A stretch of DNA of 64,000 bases, from the NCBI GenBank assembly GCA_026391295.1, contig JAPLDS010000052.1, positions 18,209-82,208 on the forward strand, read 5' to 3'. The notes beneath the pieces are model-generated. The model was not told the DNA's origin and did no database searches. It worked only from the letters and a program-made list of their open reading frames with translations. The position numbers and the translations under genes were made by a program. Below are positions 39,651-49,921 of the stretch, piece by piece. How positions within the stretch are numbered: the first letter of the stretch is position 1; each line of letters starts with the position of its first letter. Source of the DNA: Bacteroidia bacterium. Its GTDB lineage: Bacteria > Bacteroidota > Bacteroidia > Bacteroidales > Prolixibacteraceae.

Positions 39651-40522
39651 TTAAGTTCGTTTTATCTCTTGTTCAAGATTGATGATGATTTTTATCAAGG
39701 AGTCAGCTAACTCTTTATGGATTTGGTCGAAAGGAAGTATGGGCTCGCGCACTTGATCTGTTGGATAGATCTGTTGCTGATAAAGCAATCGTTTAAAGAA
39801 GTGGATCGAGATATCGAGGTGTTGATTTGAGAAGGCAAGAACGGGTAAGATCTTTCGAAATAAATCGGTCGCTTCCGCCTCTTTACCTTCCGTCCAAAGT
39901 TTATATATTTTGGCATATATCCAATGCATTCCCGTGGGCATAAACGCGTGAACACCTCTTTTCAAACCCTCAATCATTTGTGTGACTGCCCATCCTCCAC
40001 TGATATTTAATCTCCCCTGCGTAAGGTTTAAGATCCGAGAGTATTTCACCCCAGCAGGTACTGTCTCCACTTTTAGGCATCTGAATGCGGGAATCCATCG
40101 CTTGTGGCATTCCAATCTTGAAGCATAATCATCTCAAGATCGATCTCTGCCAGTTGCATAAAATGACTTTTAAACTGTTCGTCATTCTGATAAGGGATCT
40201 GAAATAACATATTTCGACAACCTAATTCGGCATAAGCTCGTAGAAGCTTTTTGCTTTTTATAAGATCGGGTTCTCCTGCCCCGGCAATAACAGGCACTTG
40301 GCCATTGACCTCTTGAAGAACCGATTCGACCATTTGTATTCGTTCGGTTTCCGTAAGTTTGGACACTTCGGAAGCCATGGCAGGAACTAGAAACCCTGAC
40401 ACCCCAGCATTGATTGCCTCTCTGACATTTAATTTCAATGCCTGAAGATCAACCGAATTATCGGTCTTAAATGGAGTATTTAAAACCGTTACAATGCCAA
40501 AAAGGGGATAAAGTTCCTTCAT
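39651..40522 (-). pseudogene. DHDPS / N-acetylneuraminate lyase family aldolase, split by an apparent internal deletion and frameshift near 40090
   Basis: ORF 40073..40522 (MKELYPLFGIVTVLNTPFKTDNSVDLQALKLNV...GVSGFLVPAMASEVSKLTETER...MLQDWNATSDGF...) stops; the other frame (39651..40115) continues IPAFRCLKVETVPAGVKYSRIL..., the expected DHDPS catalytic-Lys region. Confidence 0.85.
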
Positions 40523-40582
40523 GAGAAATTGAACAGTCCTGACTGCCTCGAAAGGTGTCAGGACTATTTTAATTAGTTAGCT

Positions 40583-42925
40583 TTATTTTTTCAATAACCA
40601 GATATCGCAAATTTTAGATTGATCGCGCCAGTTCATTTTTGATTCCTCTGGAATGTCAAACGTAACTTGAATCTTTCCATCGCTTACATATTTCGGTGAA
40701 AGTTGGAATTCTTTAAATTTCTCTAACTCCTTGCTGTAAACAGTTGGTGAAATACGTTCTCCGTCTACGCGGATTAAGGCATCGCCGTAACCAGCAATTC
40801 GTATGGTATAGTGTCCATTAGGATCAAGATCGGCATAGTCTAACTTTGGAAAGTTTTGATAAAGCTGCGTTGAAAGACGCTTGCGGCTTTTACCATCTTC
40901 CCACCAAGCTACATCAGTAGCATCTTCGGTGCGGGTTTTTACGCGTGGTCCTTTAGAGATATCTGAGATGTTATCGTAATAACTTCCTGGACCTGGATTT
41001 TCCCAGGTGCGAATGACATCAAGACGATCAAGCTTCTCCTTTTCAGTGGCCATCTTACTTACCTTCGCAAACTCATCAGTAAGCCACCATCTGTTGTTTA
41101 ATGGGTAATCAAGGAAATCAAGGATTGCTCCACGTTCAGACCCGCTGGCGTGGTATTTTGCCACACTAGTCTGCATTCCAATAGACTTGTTTAAAGCTTC
41201 ACAGTAATAGACAATCCGTTCTCTTAGAGAAGGCGAGATCTTTTCGTTATCTCCTTTATTTACGACGGCTAAAGCTTCAGTCATGGCTTTTTCAGACCCA
41301 ATTTTGGTTGCTGTGCCTAGAATTTGATTTGCCTCTTTCTCAAGCTCTTGCTCATAGACTTTTCTTCTTTTTACATAGGTGTCGTAATATGAACGCATCA
41401 CCAACTGTTGCCAGCGCCAGTTTCCTTTTAGCTCAGGATGTTTCGCTTCGAGATTTTGCCAGAATGCAAAAGTCGTTTCAATACCTCCATTTTCCTCTAC
41501 AGGTCCAACCCAGTTGCGCTCCAATGCTAATATCCCATCGGCACCAGCCTCAGCTACTGTAGAGCCGAAAAAGAAACGCGAATATTCGACCATAACCTGA
41601 CGGACATCTTTTTCAGGATTCCAACCCATCTGGCTCCAGGTGACCTTGTTGACATCATCATGAACACCATCAGAATAGGTAAGAAAACCATCAGTTAAAG
41701 GGGCAAAGCGATTGTGAACCTTTGCATAATAATACGGTTGAGGATTGCAAATTTCACGTCCTTCTGTTAGAGCATAAGCCTGATCCCAGTTTTCAGTAGG
41801 GTATTGACAGCGTATGGTATGGGTTACGTCAGGATAATGGCGGTGTTTGTATTGTTTCGGTAACCGGAAACGTGATTCTGCTAAATCCGGACTACTTGGG
41901 CCATTCGCCACACCAGTAAGCCAGTCGGGTTTATTAGCCTCTAGATATTCATAGAAATAATTTACTTGTTGATCATTAAATCCTTGTAATGAAATCCACA
42001 TACCAGCTTTAGGATGAACTTTTTTAAGTTCTGCAGCAATGGCTTTTAGGAAGGGCATAACGAATTTAGGATCGTTGCTACCTGGATCGCCTCCAGGGAA
42101 GAAAATACCATCTAAACGAGCGCAACTTTTATAGAAATTGATATGCTTTTGGACTTCTGCTTTGAAAAGTGCATCATTAGAAAGATCGACATCAGCAGGT
42201 GTCCATGCCCAATAGTCAAGTCCATAATTGTTACAGATCTCCGACATTTTTGCATTAATCATATCGCGCGGGAAACGCATCACTGGCCCAAGAGGTCCGT
42301 CATGAAAAGGGATATTCTCAATGCTATTGGTACCAAATAGCGCCAGTTCACGGAAGTAAGTCTCAAACTGTGAAGCATCCCATGAATCCCATGAATTAGC
42401 CGTATTGCGATACCCAATTTGATGACCACGAAGTGGGTAAGCAGGTGAAGTAGCGATTTCAATGTTCTTTGTGACTAGAATCTTGCCTTTTGTAAGTTCT
42501 GCTGTTCTAAGAAATTGACCAATAGCAAATACAACAGCTCTTTCATCAGCACCAATCAACCAAAGTACATCTTGACTACCTGCTTTCCCAAGCACAAGTC
42601 GCAACCCTTCTGGTTTATTCTCCGCTAGGTTGTCGCCTGACCTTTTAGGGACATCTAATCCATTAACTTGAGTATCGCTTGATTTGGCTAAGATAATTAA
42701 AGAGCTAGCTCCAGACTTTGAAACCAATGGCAATTTAATAGCTGTGTGTTTGGCGACTTCTTCCTGTAAGACGCGAATGGCAGTTTCTCGAACCGGCGAG
42801 TTTATCCCCGTCGATGCGACAATAGATGCTTTTGATAAATCGATATTTTGCGCAAATACGTTTACTCCAAGGAGCAGAATCGTTGCAGCAAATAGCGATC
42901 GGATAATAAGAAATTTAGTTTTCAT
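40583..42925 (-). CDS. Secreted glycoside-hydrolase-like protein with GH67/GH20-type N-terminal domain (paralog A)
   Basis: Signal peptide; ETAIRVLQEEVAKHTAIKLPL...IGADERAVVFAIGQFLRTAEL...PLRGHQIGYRNTANSWD; DYWAWTPADVDLS; FFPGGDPG; family number not assignable by eye. Confidence 0.65.
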   Translation of the reverse strand: MKTKFLIIRSLFAATILLLGVNVFAQNIDLSKASIVASTGINSPVRETAIRVLQEEVAKHTAIKLPLVSKSGASSLIILAKSSDTQVNGLDVPKRSGDNLAENKPEGLRLVLGKAGSQDVLWLIGADERAVVFAIGQFLRTAELTKGKILVTKNIEIATSPAYPLRGHQIGYRNTANSWDSWDASQFETYFRELALFGTNSIENIPFHDGPLGPVMRFPRDMINAKMSEICNNYGLDYWAWTPADVDLSNDALFKAEVQKHINFYKSCARLDGIFFPGGDPGSNDPKFVMPFLKAIAAELKKVHPKAGMWISLQGFNDQQVNYFYEYLEANKPDWLTGVANGPSSPDLAESRFRLPKQYKHRHYPDVTHTIRCQYPTENWDQAYALTEGREICNPQPYYYAKVHNRFAPLTDGFLTYSDGVHDDVNKVTWSQMGWNPEKDVRQVMVEYSRFFFGSTVAEAGADGILALERNWVGPVEENGGIETTFAFWQNLEAKHPELKGNWRWQQLVMRSYYDTYVKRRKVYEQELEKEANQILGTATKIGSEKAMTEALAVVNKGDNEKISPSLRERIVYYCEALNKSIGMQTSVAKYHASGSERGAILDFLDYPLNNRWWLTDEFAKVSKMATEKEKLDRLDVIRTWENPGPGSYYDNISDISKGPRVKTRTEDATDVAWWEDGKSRKRLSTQLYQNFPKLDYADLDPNGHYTIRIAGYGDALIRVDGERISPTVYSKELEKFKEFQLSPKYVSDGKIQVTFDIPEESKMNWRDQSKICDIWLLKK

Positions 42926-42953
42926 GGTTTTGAAATTAGTATTTAGAGTTGAT

Positions 42954-45293
42954 TTATTTTTTGATCAGCCAAACATCGGAGATATGCGAATATTTCGACC
43001 AGCGAAGATGCGACTCTTCAGGACGGTCGAAAGTTACTCTCATCTTTCCATCTTGGGTTATTGCTCTTGGGATAACAAATGCTTTAAACTCCCCAATCCC
43101 TTTATTGTAAACGGTTGGCTCAAGTCGCTCACCATCTACGCGAATTAGGGCATCGCCTAATCCACTTACCCGGATTATATATTTGCTTGTAAAATCAAGA
43201 TCGTTGTATTCTAAGATTGGCTCAATTTGGAATAGCTGAGAAGATAAACGCTCACGCGTATTTCCTCCATTCCACCAGGCCACATCTGTGCCATCATAGG
43301 AAGTCGTTTTTACATGTGGACTCGACTCAATATTAGAGACATCATCATAAAAACTGCCAGGTCCTGGATTCTCCCAATCTCGAATAATGGTAAGACGATC
43401 TAATTTTTGTGCTTCGTTACTCATGAGCTTAATCTTCTTAAACTCATCGGCAAGCCACCATCTGTTATTGAGGGGATAGTTTACAAATTGCAGAATACAG
43501 CCTCGTTGCGAGTTGGCAGCATGATAGTGCTCAACATCGGTTTGCAAGCCAATGGTTTTGAATAAATCATCACAGTATTTTACAATCTTTTGATGGATAT
43601 CGGTATTGATTGGCTTCGTTTCGGCTTGATTAACTAGTTCCAACGCTAATGACATTGCTTTTTCTGATCCAATCTCAGCTGCTGTTCTTAGAATTTTATT
43701 GGCTTGTCTTTCAAGTTTCTGCTCATAAATTTTGCGTCTATGCTGATAGGTGTCATAATATGAACGTAAGACGAGCATTTTCCACCTCCAATTTGTGAGT
43801 AGTTGCGGATTCTCAGACTCTAGTTTCTTCCAGAACTCAAAAGTTGTTTCAATACTTCCGTTTGTGGTAATTGGTCCTGACCAGTCGTGCTCTAAGGCAT
43901 TAATTCCATCAGCCCCTTTTTTTGCCAGTGAAGATCCAAAGAAATAACGACAGTAGTCGGTAAGGATCTCGTTGACATCTAATTCGGTGTCCCACCCTTT
44001 CATACTCCAGGTTACTTTGTTCACGTCGTCATGACAGCCGTCTGAATAAGAAACAAATCCGTCAGTTAATTTTGCACTGGCAGCATGGATTTTGGCATAC
44101 TGATTCGGTCGTGGATTGATTCCCTCTCGTCCGATCGTTAACATATAAGCCTGATCCCAATTTTGCATCGGATAGTCGCATCTTACATTATGGGTAATGT
44201 CAGGATAGTTGCGGTGCATATATTGCTTGGGTAGACGAAAGCGTGTCTCCGCAATTGGCGGACTGCCTGGGCCAGTAACAACTCCTTTTAGCCAAGCGGG
44301 ACTGTTTTTTTCAAGGTATGAATAGAAATAATCAATCTTTTCGGCATTAAATCCTTGCAATGAAATCCATACCCCAGCTCCTGGATGGTATTTATGCAGT
44401 CGATCGTTTAACTTCTGCAAGAAAGGAAGTACATCACGTGGGTGGTTCTCACCTGGATCACCTCCAGGGAAAAATACGTTGTCAAGTTTCGGACAGCTTT
44501 TGTAAAACGCTTCAGCTCTATTTAATTCTGCTTCTTGTTTTGAGGCAAGCGACAAGTCTGCAGATACAGGTGTCCAAACCCAATAGTCAATCCCATACAA
44601 AGCACATAATTCACTGATTCGAATATTCATCTCTTCAGGAGAGATCGTGAATAATACGCTGTCGTCTCGGTCGCCTAAAGGAATCGTCTCAACGGCATTG
44701 GTGCCAAAAACGACTAAGTCACGAATGTATTGTTCGTATTTTTTTACGTCCCATGCATCGTATGAATTGGCATGATTGCGGTAACCTAATTGATGACCCC
44801 GAATAGGCTGCATGGGTGAAGTTGCAAAGTCAAGAGGTTCCTCTAAATTGATTTTATGATTTGTCATCGTGGCGGTGCGCAATAACTTGCCAATCCCAAA
44901 TAGGACACCACGGGTGTCAGCACCGATGATCCAAACAATCGTTTTGTCTTTACTTTTCTCACTGACAATCCGATATCCCTCGCTTTTATCTTCGGGTAGA
45001 TTGGTGCCAGCTCTTTTGGGCACTTTTACCCCATCGAGATTTTCATCTTTTGAGATGGCCAAGGCGATAATGGTTGACTTGTCCCAATGCTTTGAGAGTG
45101 GAAATGTTATTGAAGTTCTCTTTGCAACCTCTTCCTGCAATACCCGAATAGCCGTCTCCTTAACAGGGGAAACTAGTGACGGTGAAGCTAGTATGGTTGA
45201 CTTCGACAGGTCGATTGGTTGTCCAAATAGCAGTGCATGACTCGATAGCAGAAAGCTTACGATCAGCGCTTTAAAAAGATATGTCTTTTTCAT
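42954..45293 (-). CDS. Secreted glycoside-hydrolase-like protein with GH67/GH20-type N-terminal domain (paralog B)
   Basis: Near full-length paralog of 40583..42925 (ETAIRVLQEEVAKRTSITFPL, IGADTRGVLFGIGKLLRTATM, PIRGHQLGYRNHANSYDAWD, FFPGGDPGENHP). Confidence 0.65.
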   Translation of the reverse strand: MKKTYLFKALIVSFLLSSHALLFGQPIDLSKSTILASPSLVSPVKETAIRVLQEEVAKRTSITFPLSKHWDKSTIIALAISKDENLDGVKVPKRAGTNLPEDKSEGYRIVSEKSKDKTIVWIIGADTRGVLFGIGKLLRTATMTNHKINLEEPLDFATSPMQPIRGHQLGYRNHANSYDAWDVKKYEQYIRDLVVFGTNAVETIPLGDRDDSVLFTISPEEMNIRISELCALYGIDYWVWTPVSADLSLASKQEAELNRAEAFYKSCPKLDNVFFPGGDPGENHPRDVLPFLQKLNDRLHKYHPGAGVWISLQGFNAEKIDYFYSYLEKNSPAWLKGVVTGPGSPPIAETRFRLPKQYMHRNYPDITHNVRCDYPMQNWDQAYMLTIGREGINPRPNQYAKIHAASAKLTDGFVSYSDGCHDDVNKVTWSMKGWDTELDVNEILTDYCRYFFGSSLAKKGADGINALEHDWSGPITTNGSIETTFEFWKKLESENPQLLTNWRWKMLVLRSYYDTYQHRRKIYEQKLERQANKILRTAAEIGSEKAMSLALELVNQAETKPINTDIHQKIVKYCDDLFKTIGLQTDVEHYHAANSQRGCILQFVNYPLNNRWWLADEFKKIKLMSNEAQKLDRLTIIRDWENPGPGSFYDDVSNIESSPHVKTTSYDGTDVAWWNGGNTRERLSSQLFQIEPILEYNDLDFTSKYIIRVSGLGDALIRVDGERLEPTVYNKGIGEFKAFVIPRAITQDGKMRVTFDRPEESHLRWSKYSHISDVWLIKK

Positions 45294-46588
45294 TTGTGAT
45301 TTATTAATGGCATGGCTGTCCTTATCATTCCTTCTGCGATAACATCTCCAAGGTCTGGTCCGTAAAAGCTAACACTAGACTCATAACCTTCACCATAAAG
45401 ATATTGTTCGCGACTGAGGATATAACTAATCCATTCGTTGGCTAGACCCCCGATGGCTACATATTTTGATCCGTTTGCTCGTAATGCTTTTTTTACCCGC
45501 TGTCCTAAAACAGCAGTCATCTCACCCGGTGCACCAGCTATCACTAGATCGCCGATCCTTATGGCACCAATGCCAACCTCCTTGGGTCCTAATACATCCA
45601 TCACCACTTTGACCGTTTGAGCATTAAGTCCATATTCTTCCCCTCCAGTTTTCATGAATGAGGGGTGAGCTGCATGTTGAGGTAATTTGGAGGTTGTATA
45701 ACTAGATTTGAATTGCTGAACTTTATTTGGGGTGATCGTTTGATACAATCCAAATGCTTTTTCAGCAATGATTTTTCCGTAGATCTCAATTTTATCGTAC
45801 GCTTTTTTCGGACTATTTAAAACGGTAGACATATCGCCTTCTGAGCCATTGTAATACATGGCGATTACCCCTTGTCCAATTAAATTTTGAAGTGTGGTTT
45901 GTAAATACCCCGGCCATTCAGCAGAGGTTAGCATATCCTGACCGCTAATAAACGTTGGGTGGGCAGTCCAATTGACTAAGACTGCCAGCGGTTTCCCGTT
46001 TAAAAGATCTACTCGGGTTACCAGAAGTTCTTTGTCGATATCTGGATCTTTGCGACGGTTGCGATTCAGCCCCTCTAACGTAGCGCTTCCAGTTCCAATT
46101 TTTACTGAATTATAATTTTGATCGGCAGCTTTTACTAAGGTGACTAATTGATTCACCACAAATTCGAGAAGTTCAGGTTGAAAGATTCCTAGATTCGCAT
46201 TGTTTAGATTGTTCTTGCTGTTCAATGCGGCCATTTCTAAACTGCCATGCGAATGACTCGGCAGTAGCATCATATTCTCTAAGTCCCATCCCATTCCTGG
46301 TAACCTCTTGATCAAGTCGGTCTTGACATTATTCGGAAGTCCTAAAAGATCAAGAGTGATTATGGCATACTTACGATCTCCCTTTTTTAGCACCAATGCT
46401 TTGGCATAAATGGAGTCATGAACAGCTTCCGCTGGCTTATTCATCCGCTCGCCATAGCCGCCTAATGGATATTTCATCGAGATTGGTGGCGTAATAGATA
46501 TGGAAGATGCGTTCGCTTTTAACGGACTTGCTTGTGCCGTGAATCCGCATGAAAGAACTAAAAGTAGAAACAGAATTGAACTTTTCAT
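45290..46588 (-). CDS. Neutral/alkaline non-lysosomal ceramidase-like protein
   Basis: ASSISITPPISMKYPLGGYG, VLKKGDRKYAIITLDLLGLP, LLPSHSHGSLEM, LNRNRRKDPDIDKELLVTRVDLLNGKPLAVLVNWTAHPTF, YYNGSEGDMS; overlaps the next gene by 4 nt. Confidence 0.8.
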   Translation of the reverse strand: MKSSILFLLLVLSCGFTAQASPLKANASSISITPPISMKYPLGGYGERMNKPAEAVHDSIYAKALVLKKGDRKYAIITLDLLGLPNNVKTDLIKRLPGMGWDLENMMLLPSHSHGSLEMAALNSKNNLNNANLGIFQPELLEFVVNQLVTLVKAADQNYNSVKIGTGSATLEGLNRNRRKDPDIDKELLVTRVDLLNGKPLAVLVNWTAHPTFISGQDMLTSAEWPGYLQTTLQNLIGQGVIAMYYNGSEGDMSTVLNSPKKAYDKIEIYGKIIAEKAFGLYQTITPNKVQQFKSSYTTSKLPQHAAHPSFMKTGGEEYGLNAQTVKVVMDVLGPKEVGIGAIRIGDLVIAGAPGEMTAVLGQRVKKALRANGSKYVAIGGLANEWISYILSREQYLYGEGYESSVSFYGPDLGDVIAEGMIRTAMPLINHK

Positions 46589-46703
46589 CTGAGGTTTTTC
46601 AGGTGCGCTAAGTATTTTTCCTTTTAATGAGGTTTATTATTTTATAAAAATTAGATTGCAATCCAGCGCAGTATTTGGCCAGATTGCAATCTAAATATTT
46701 GAT

Positions 46704-48056
46704 CTAGCTTTTCCAGAGATCTTCGCCATATTCCCACCCTTTTCTAACGGGTTCTTTGATGTATTGATCTAGCTCTGGATGACCAATGGCTTTCATATTG
46801 ACCGCGTCGTAGTCGAAGCGTGTATTAAAACGTTGAGCTAAAATTCCAACAGCAGCTAATTCACTTAGTGGTGCAGAATATTCAAAGTTAGCACCTGGAA
46901 TTGGTCCAGTACCTTTTATTGCTCTGATCCATTCAGCTACTGGTCCACCTTCGACACGCGGGATAGTCTGTTTAGGCATATTCTTAAGGAAGCTTTTCCA
47001 GTCTTCATCTGGGATAAGCAATTTTGGATCGGCAGGTCTACCACCGGTGATCAAAGAGGCTTTACTTCCAACCATAATCATACCCCGTCCAGGCATTGTT
47101 TTTAATCCCCATTCAGGTCTGTTTTCTGGTTTCTCACCACCATCATGCCAAGTGAGCGATACGGGAGGTTTAGCTCCACGCGCTCCAAATTGGAATTTAA
47201 TAATTGATTTATCACTTACGAAACCATCACCAGACGGAGATCTTAATGTTGCATCAACAGAGAGTGGCAACCCTAAATCGAGTGCCCAGTTTGGGGCATC
47301 AAGGGTATGACAACCCCAGTCGCCTAAACCACCATTGCCAAAGTCGTACCAGCTTCTCCAGAAACGTGGAAGATACATCGCGCTATATGGTCGCATTGCT
47401 GCTGGCCCTACCCAGGTATCCCAGTCTAAAGTTGCAGGAACTGGCTCTCCTTTTGGTGGGTAACTTTCTGGTTTAGTGAAATATCCTTTCGGATCAAACT
47501 GCGGTCCTTCAAACCAAGCAAGAACCTCTTTCACTTCACCTAAGATGCCAGCTTCGTACCACTCTTTAACGTAACGAATTCCCATGGTTGCATGACCTTG
47601 GATACCCATGGTATTGATTACGCCGTAATGTTTTGCCGCTTTTCGCAACGTTCGAATCTGCCAAATATTATGCGCAAGTGGCTTCTCAACATAAACGTGT
47701 TTGCCTAATTGCATCGCAGCCATCGCAGCGGGAAAATGAATATGATCAGGTGTGGCTATGATAACTGCATCGATATCGCCAGCCATCTTGTCGAACATCA
47801 CCCTAAAATTTTTAAATCGTTTGGCATTGGGGAATGTTTTGAACCCTTCAGCTGCAGCCTCATCATTGACATCGCATAGTGCAACAACATTTTCTAGGGC
47901 GCAGTCGGCATGATGATCTAAGGCACGACCTCCTACACCGATAAAGGCAATATTTACTTTCCCTGGCTTACAAGCTGCCAGTCCAGGAAGGAGCGCTGCC
48001 CCAGCTGCCACTGCTGCTGATTTAGCAATAAATGATCTTCGAGTTAAATTTTCCAT
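46704..48056 (-). CDS. Gfo/Idh/MocA-family oxidoreductase with Tat-type signal
   Basis: NLTRRSFIAKSAAVAAGAALLPGLAAC; VNIAFIGVGGRALDHH; AVIIATPDHIHFPAAMAAMQLGKHVYVEKPLAHNIWQ. Confidence 0.93.
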   Translation of the reverse strand: MENLTRRSFIAKSAAVAAGAALLPGLAACKPGKVNIAFIGVGGRALDHHADCALENVVALCDVNDEAAAEGFKTFPNAKRFKNFRVMFDKMAGDIDAVIIATPDHIHFPAAMAAMQLGKHVYVEKPLAHNIWQIRTLRKAAKHYGVINTMGIQGHATMGIRYVKEWYEAGILGEVKEVLAWFEGPQFDPKGYFTKPESYPPKGEPVPATLDWDTWVGPAAMRPYSAMYLPRFWRSWYDFGNGGLGDWGCHTLDAPNWALDLGLPLSVDATLRSPSGDGFVSDKSIIKFQFGARGAKPPVSLTWHDGGEKPENRPEWGLKTMPGRGMIMVGSKASLITGGRPADPKLLIPDEDWKSFLKNMPKQTIPRVEGGPVAEWIRAIKGTGPIPGANFEYSAPLSELAAVGILAQRFNTRFDYDAVNMKAIGHPELDQYIKEPVRKGWEYGEDLWKS

Positions 48057-48080
48057 TTTTTGAATGTTAGTATATATGTT

Positions 48081-49913
48081 TTATTGATTCTTCGGTTTGA
48101 TCCAAATTCTTGATCGGGCGGCCATGTTCAATGTTAAATGAGTCCCCGATGTAGGAATTGTTTTTCCTGAAAATGCGTCCAGGTATTCACCACTCTTTGG
48201 AAGCTCTATATCTACAGATGTGCTCTCTTGATTGTAATTATGCACAATAAAACTCTGATCTTCTAATTGCTGAAAGGTTACCCTTGAGGGTGCAACTAAG
48301 ATAGGGTTTCCTTTGACCTGAAAAGCCGATCGTAAGGTGTTAGCCCAATTTTGAGGAAATTCAATTAATCCAATCTGACGAGGTGCTAGCAATACTTCTC
48401 CGACGGCATCAAAATCTTGTTGCGAAAAAGTATGGGTATTTAAAACAATGCAGTTGTTGAGCTGCACCATAAACGGATTGTTTTTTGAGATCTCAAGTAC
48501 TGTCTTTGCTTTTGTTGGAACAACAAGATAATCCGTGACCAAAGCAAATTTCAAAGGTTTACTAATGCCCGCCTCTAAAATGGTATTAGAACTGCTTGAA
48601 GCTGCTTCGATAGGCCATTTTATCCCCGCTAGATCAGCGATGGCTTGGCCATCTTTTGCACTTGCAATAAACCCTGTCGTAAAGACTAGCTTAGCTCCGT
48701 TGGCTAGCGATTTTTTGATCTTTACTAAGATATCTAAATCGGTAGCTGCTTGAGCTGGCAAAAAGACTACGGGGCTATTTTCGGGGTATTTTGAGTCTGG
48801 AACAAGTGAAGTTCCAAACATGCCGATATAATCCATAATATATAAATCGCCTTTGGCATCACTATTGGCTGGCTTGTATCCGACTGCTCCGACAACTGGA
48901 TGCTGAGCGACAGTCTTCGCTAGATTTGCTAGTTTTTCAAAATCTTGTCTTAACAAATGATGACCAGGATGACTCGAGAGGAAATTATCAAGGTTGAAAA
49001 GCACAATCTCTTTTGATCCCGCAAGCACTGATTGATAGGCTTGATCGATAAAATCTAGATCCGTGCAATCGATGTGGTCAAACCAAGATCCACCAATCTT
49101 AGGTCCAGAAAGTGTGGCCAGCCATCGGTAATTGATAAATCCCAGATAAGGCTGAATAAACCCTAATCGCTGGGTATATTGGCCACGTGTTTCGGTACCT
49201 ACCCAAACACCATCAAACATCGCCGGTTCGGTGGCAACGTCGTAACCAAAAAGATGAAATCGATCGTACCATTGCGGATATTTAATAATGATTTTTATCG
49301 CTGGATTTTTTGCTTTAGCGGGCTTGATAAAAACGGATTGAGCTAATTCAGTTAGTAATGATCTTCTATATTCCGACCAGCTGCGATCACCTTTAGCAGC
49401 CTTTGACTCTAAACTTGTATCGGCCGTGCAGAAGAAATCATCGACTATAAATTGATCGAAGAAGGGCGCGGAGTCTTCCATCACTTTTCGAATATCGTTT
49501 TGGGTTTTTGGATTCTGCCAGTTAAGCCAGCCTAGCTTAGCCTCTTGAGCAACGCCAAAATCTTTGCCCGGGACCGTGGCTATGCCACCGATCACTTCAA
49601 ATCCATTCTCTTTTAGAAATTCGACACTGCTTTTTAATAAAGCCGGGGGTATAACAAGTCCACTGCGATAGGCCTCCACATAAACTCTGGTAATCCCACT
49701 GCAATGTAAGATAGAGAGCACTTCGCGCCGTCCTTCCTCCGTGGTGAAATATTCATTGATAGTTTGAGCTATCACATAAACACTAATCTGCAGATCTCCC
49801 TTGCGCGATTCTGCAAGTGCTTGCATGTCCTTAGCGACATGAACCTTTTGGACACAACCCACAGAGGCTAATGCCAAAATTAAGATGAACAAATAGCTTA
49901 GAATCTTTCTCAT
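48081..49913 (-). CDS. Lipoprotein with TIM-barrel-like N-terminal region; putative glycosidase, function unknown
   Basis: Lipoprotein signal (LASVGCVQK); ITRVYVEAYRSGLVIPPALLKSSVEFLKENGFEVIGGI; FFDQFIVDDFFCT; C-terminal beta-rich domain. Confidence 0.55.
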   Translation of the reverse strand: MRKILSYLFILILALASVGCVQKVHVAKDMQALAESRKGDLQISVYVIAQTINEYFTTEEGRREVLSILHCSGITRVYVEAYRSGLVIPPALLKSSVEFLKENGFEVIGGIATVPGKDFGVAQEAKLGWLNWQNPKTQNDIRKVMEDSAPFFDQFIVDDFFCTADTSLESKAAKGDRSWSEYRRSLLTELAQSVFIKPAKAKNPAIKIIIKYPQWYDRFHLFGYDVATEPAMFDGVWVGTETRGQYTQRLGFIQPYLGFINYRWLATLSGPKIGGSWFDHIDCTDLDFIDQAYQSVLAGSKEIVLFNLDNFLSSHPGHHLLRQDFEKLANLAKTVAQHPVVGAVGYKPANSDAKGDLYIMDYIGMFGTSLVPDSKYPENSPVVFLPAQAATDLDILVKIKKSLANGAKLVFTTGFIASAKDGQAIADLAGIKWPIEAASSSSNTILEAGISKPLKFALVTDYLVVPTKAKTVLEISKNNPFMVQLNNCIVLNTHTFSQQDFDAVGEVLLAPRQIGLIEFPQNWANTLRSAFQVKGNPILVAPSRVTFQQLEDQSFIVHNYNQESTSVDIELPKSGEYLDAFSGKTIPTSGTHLTLNMAARSRIWIKPKNQ

Positions 49914-49921
49914 TAGTCAGA

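Noticed and set aside
42684-43148. 154-aa plus-strand ORF spanning the junction of the two GH67/GH20-N-like genes
   Set aside because: Antisense to two supported CDSs and the short gap between them; no recognisable domain.
44869-45240. 123-aa antisense ORF in paralog B
   Set aside because: Antisense to the conserved N-terminal domain; likely spurious.
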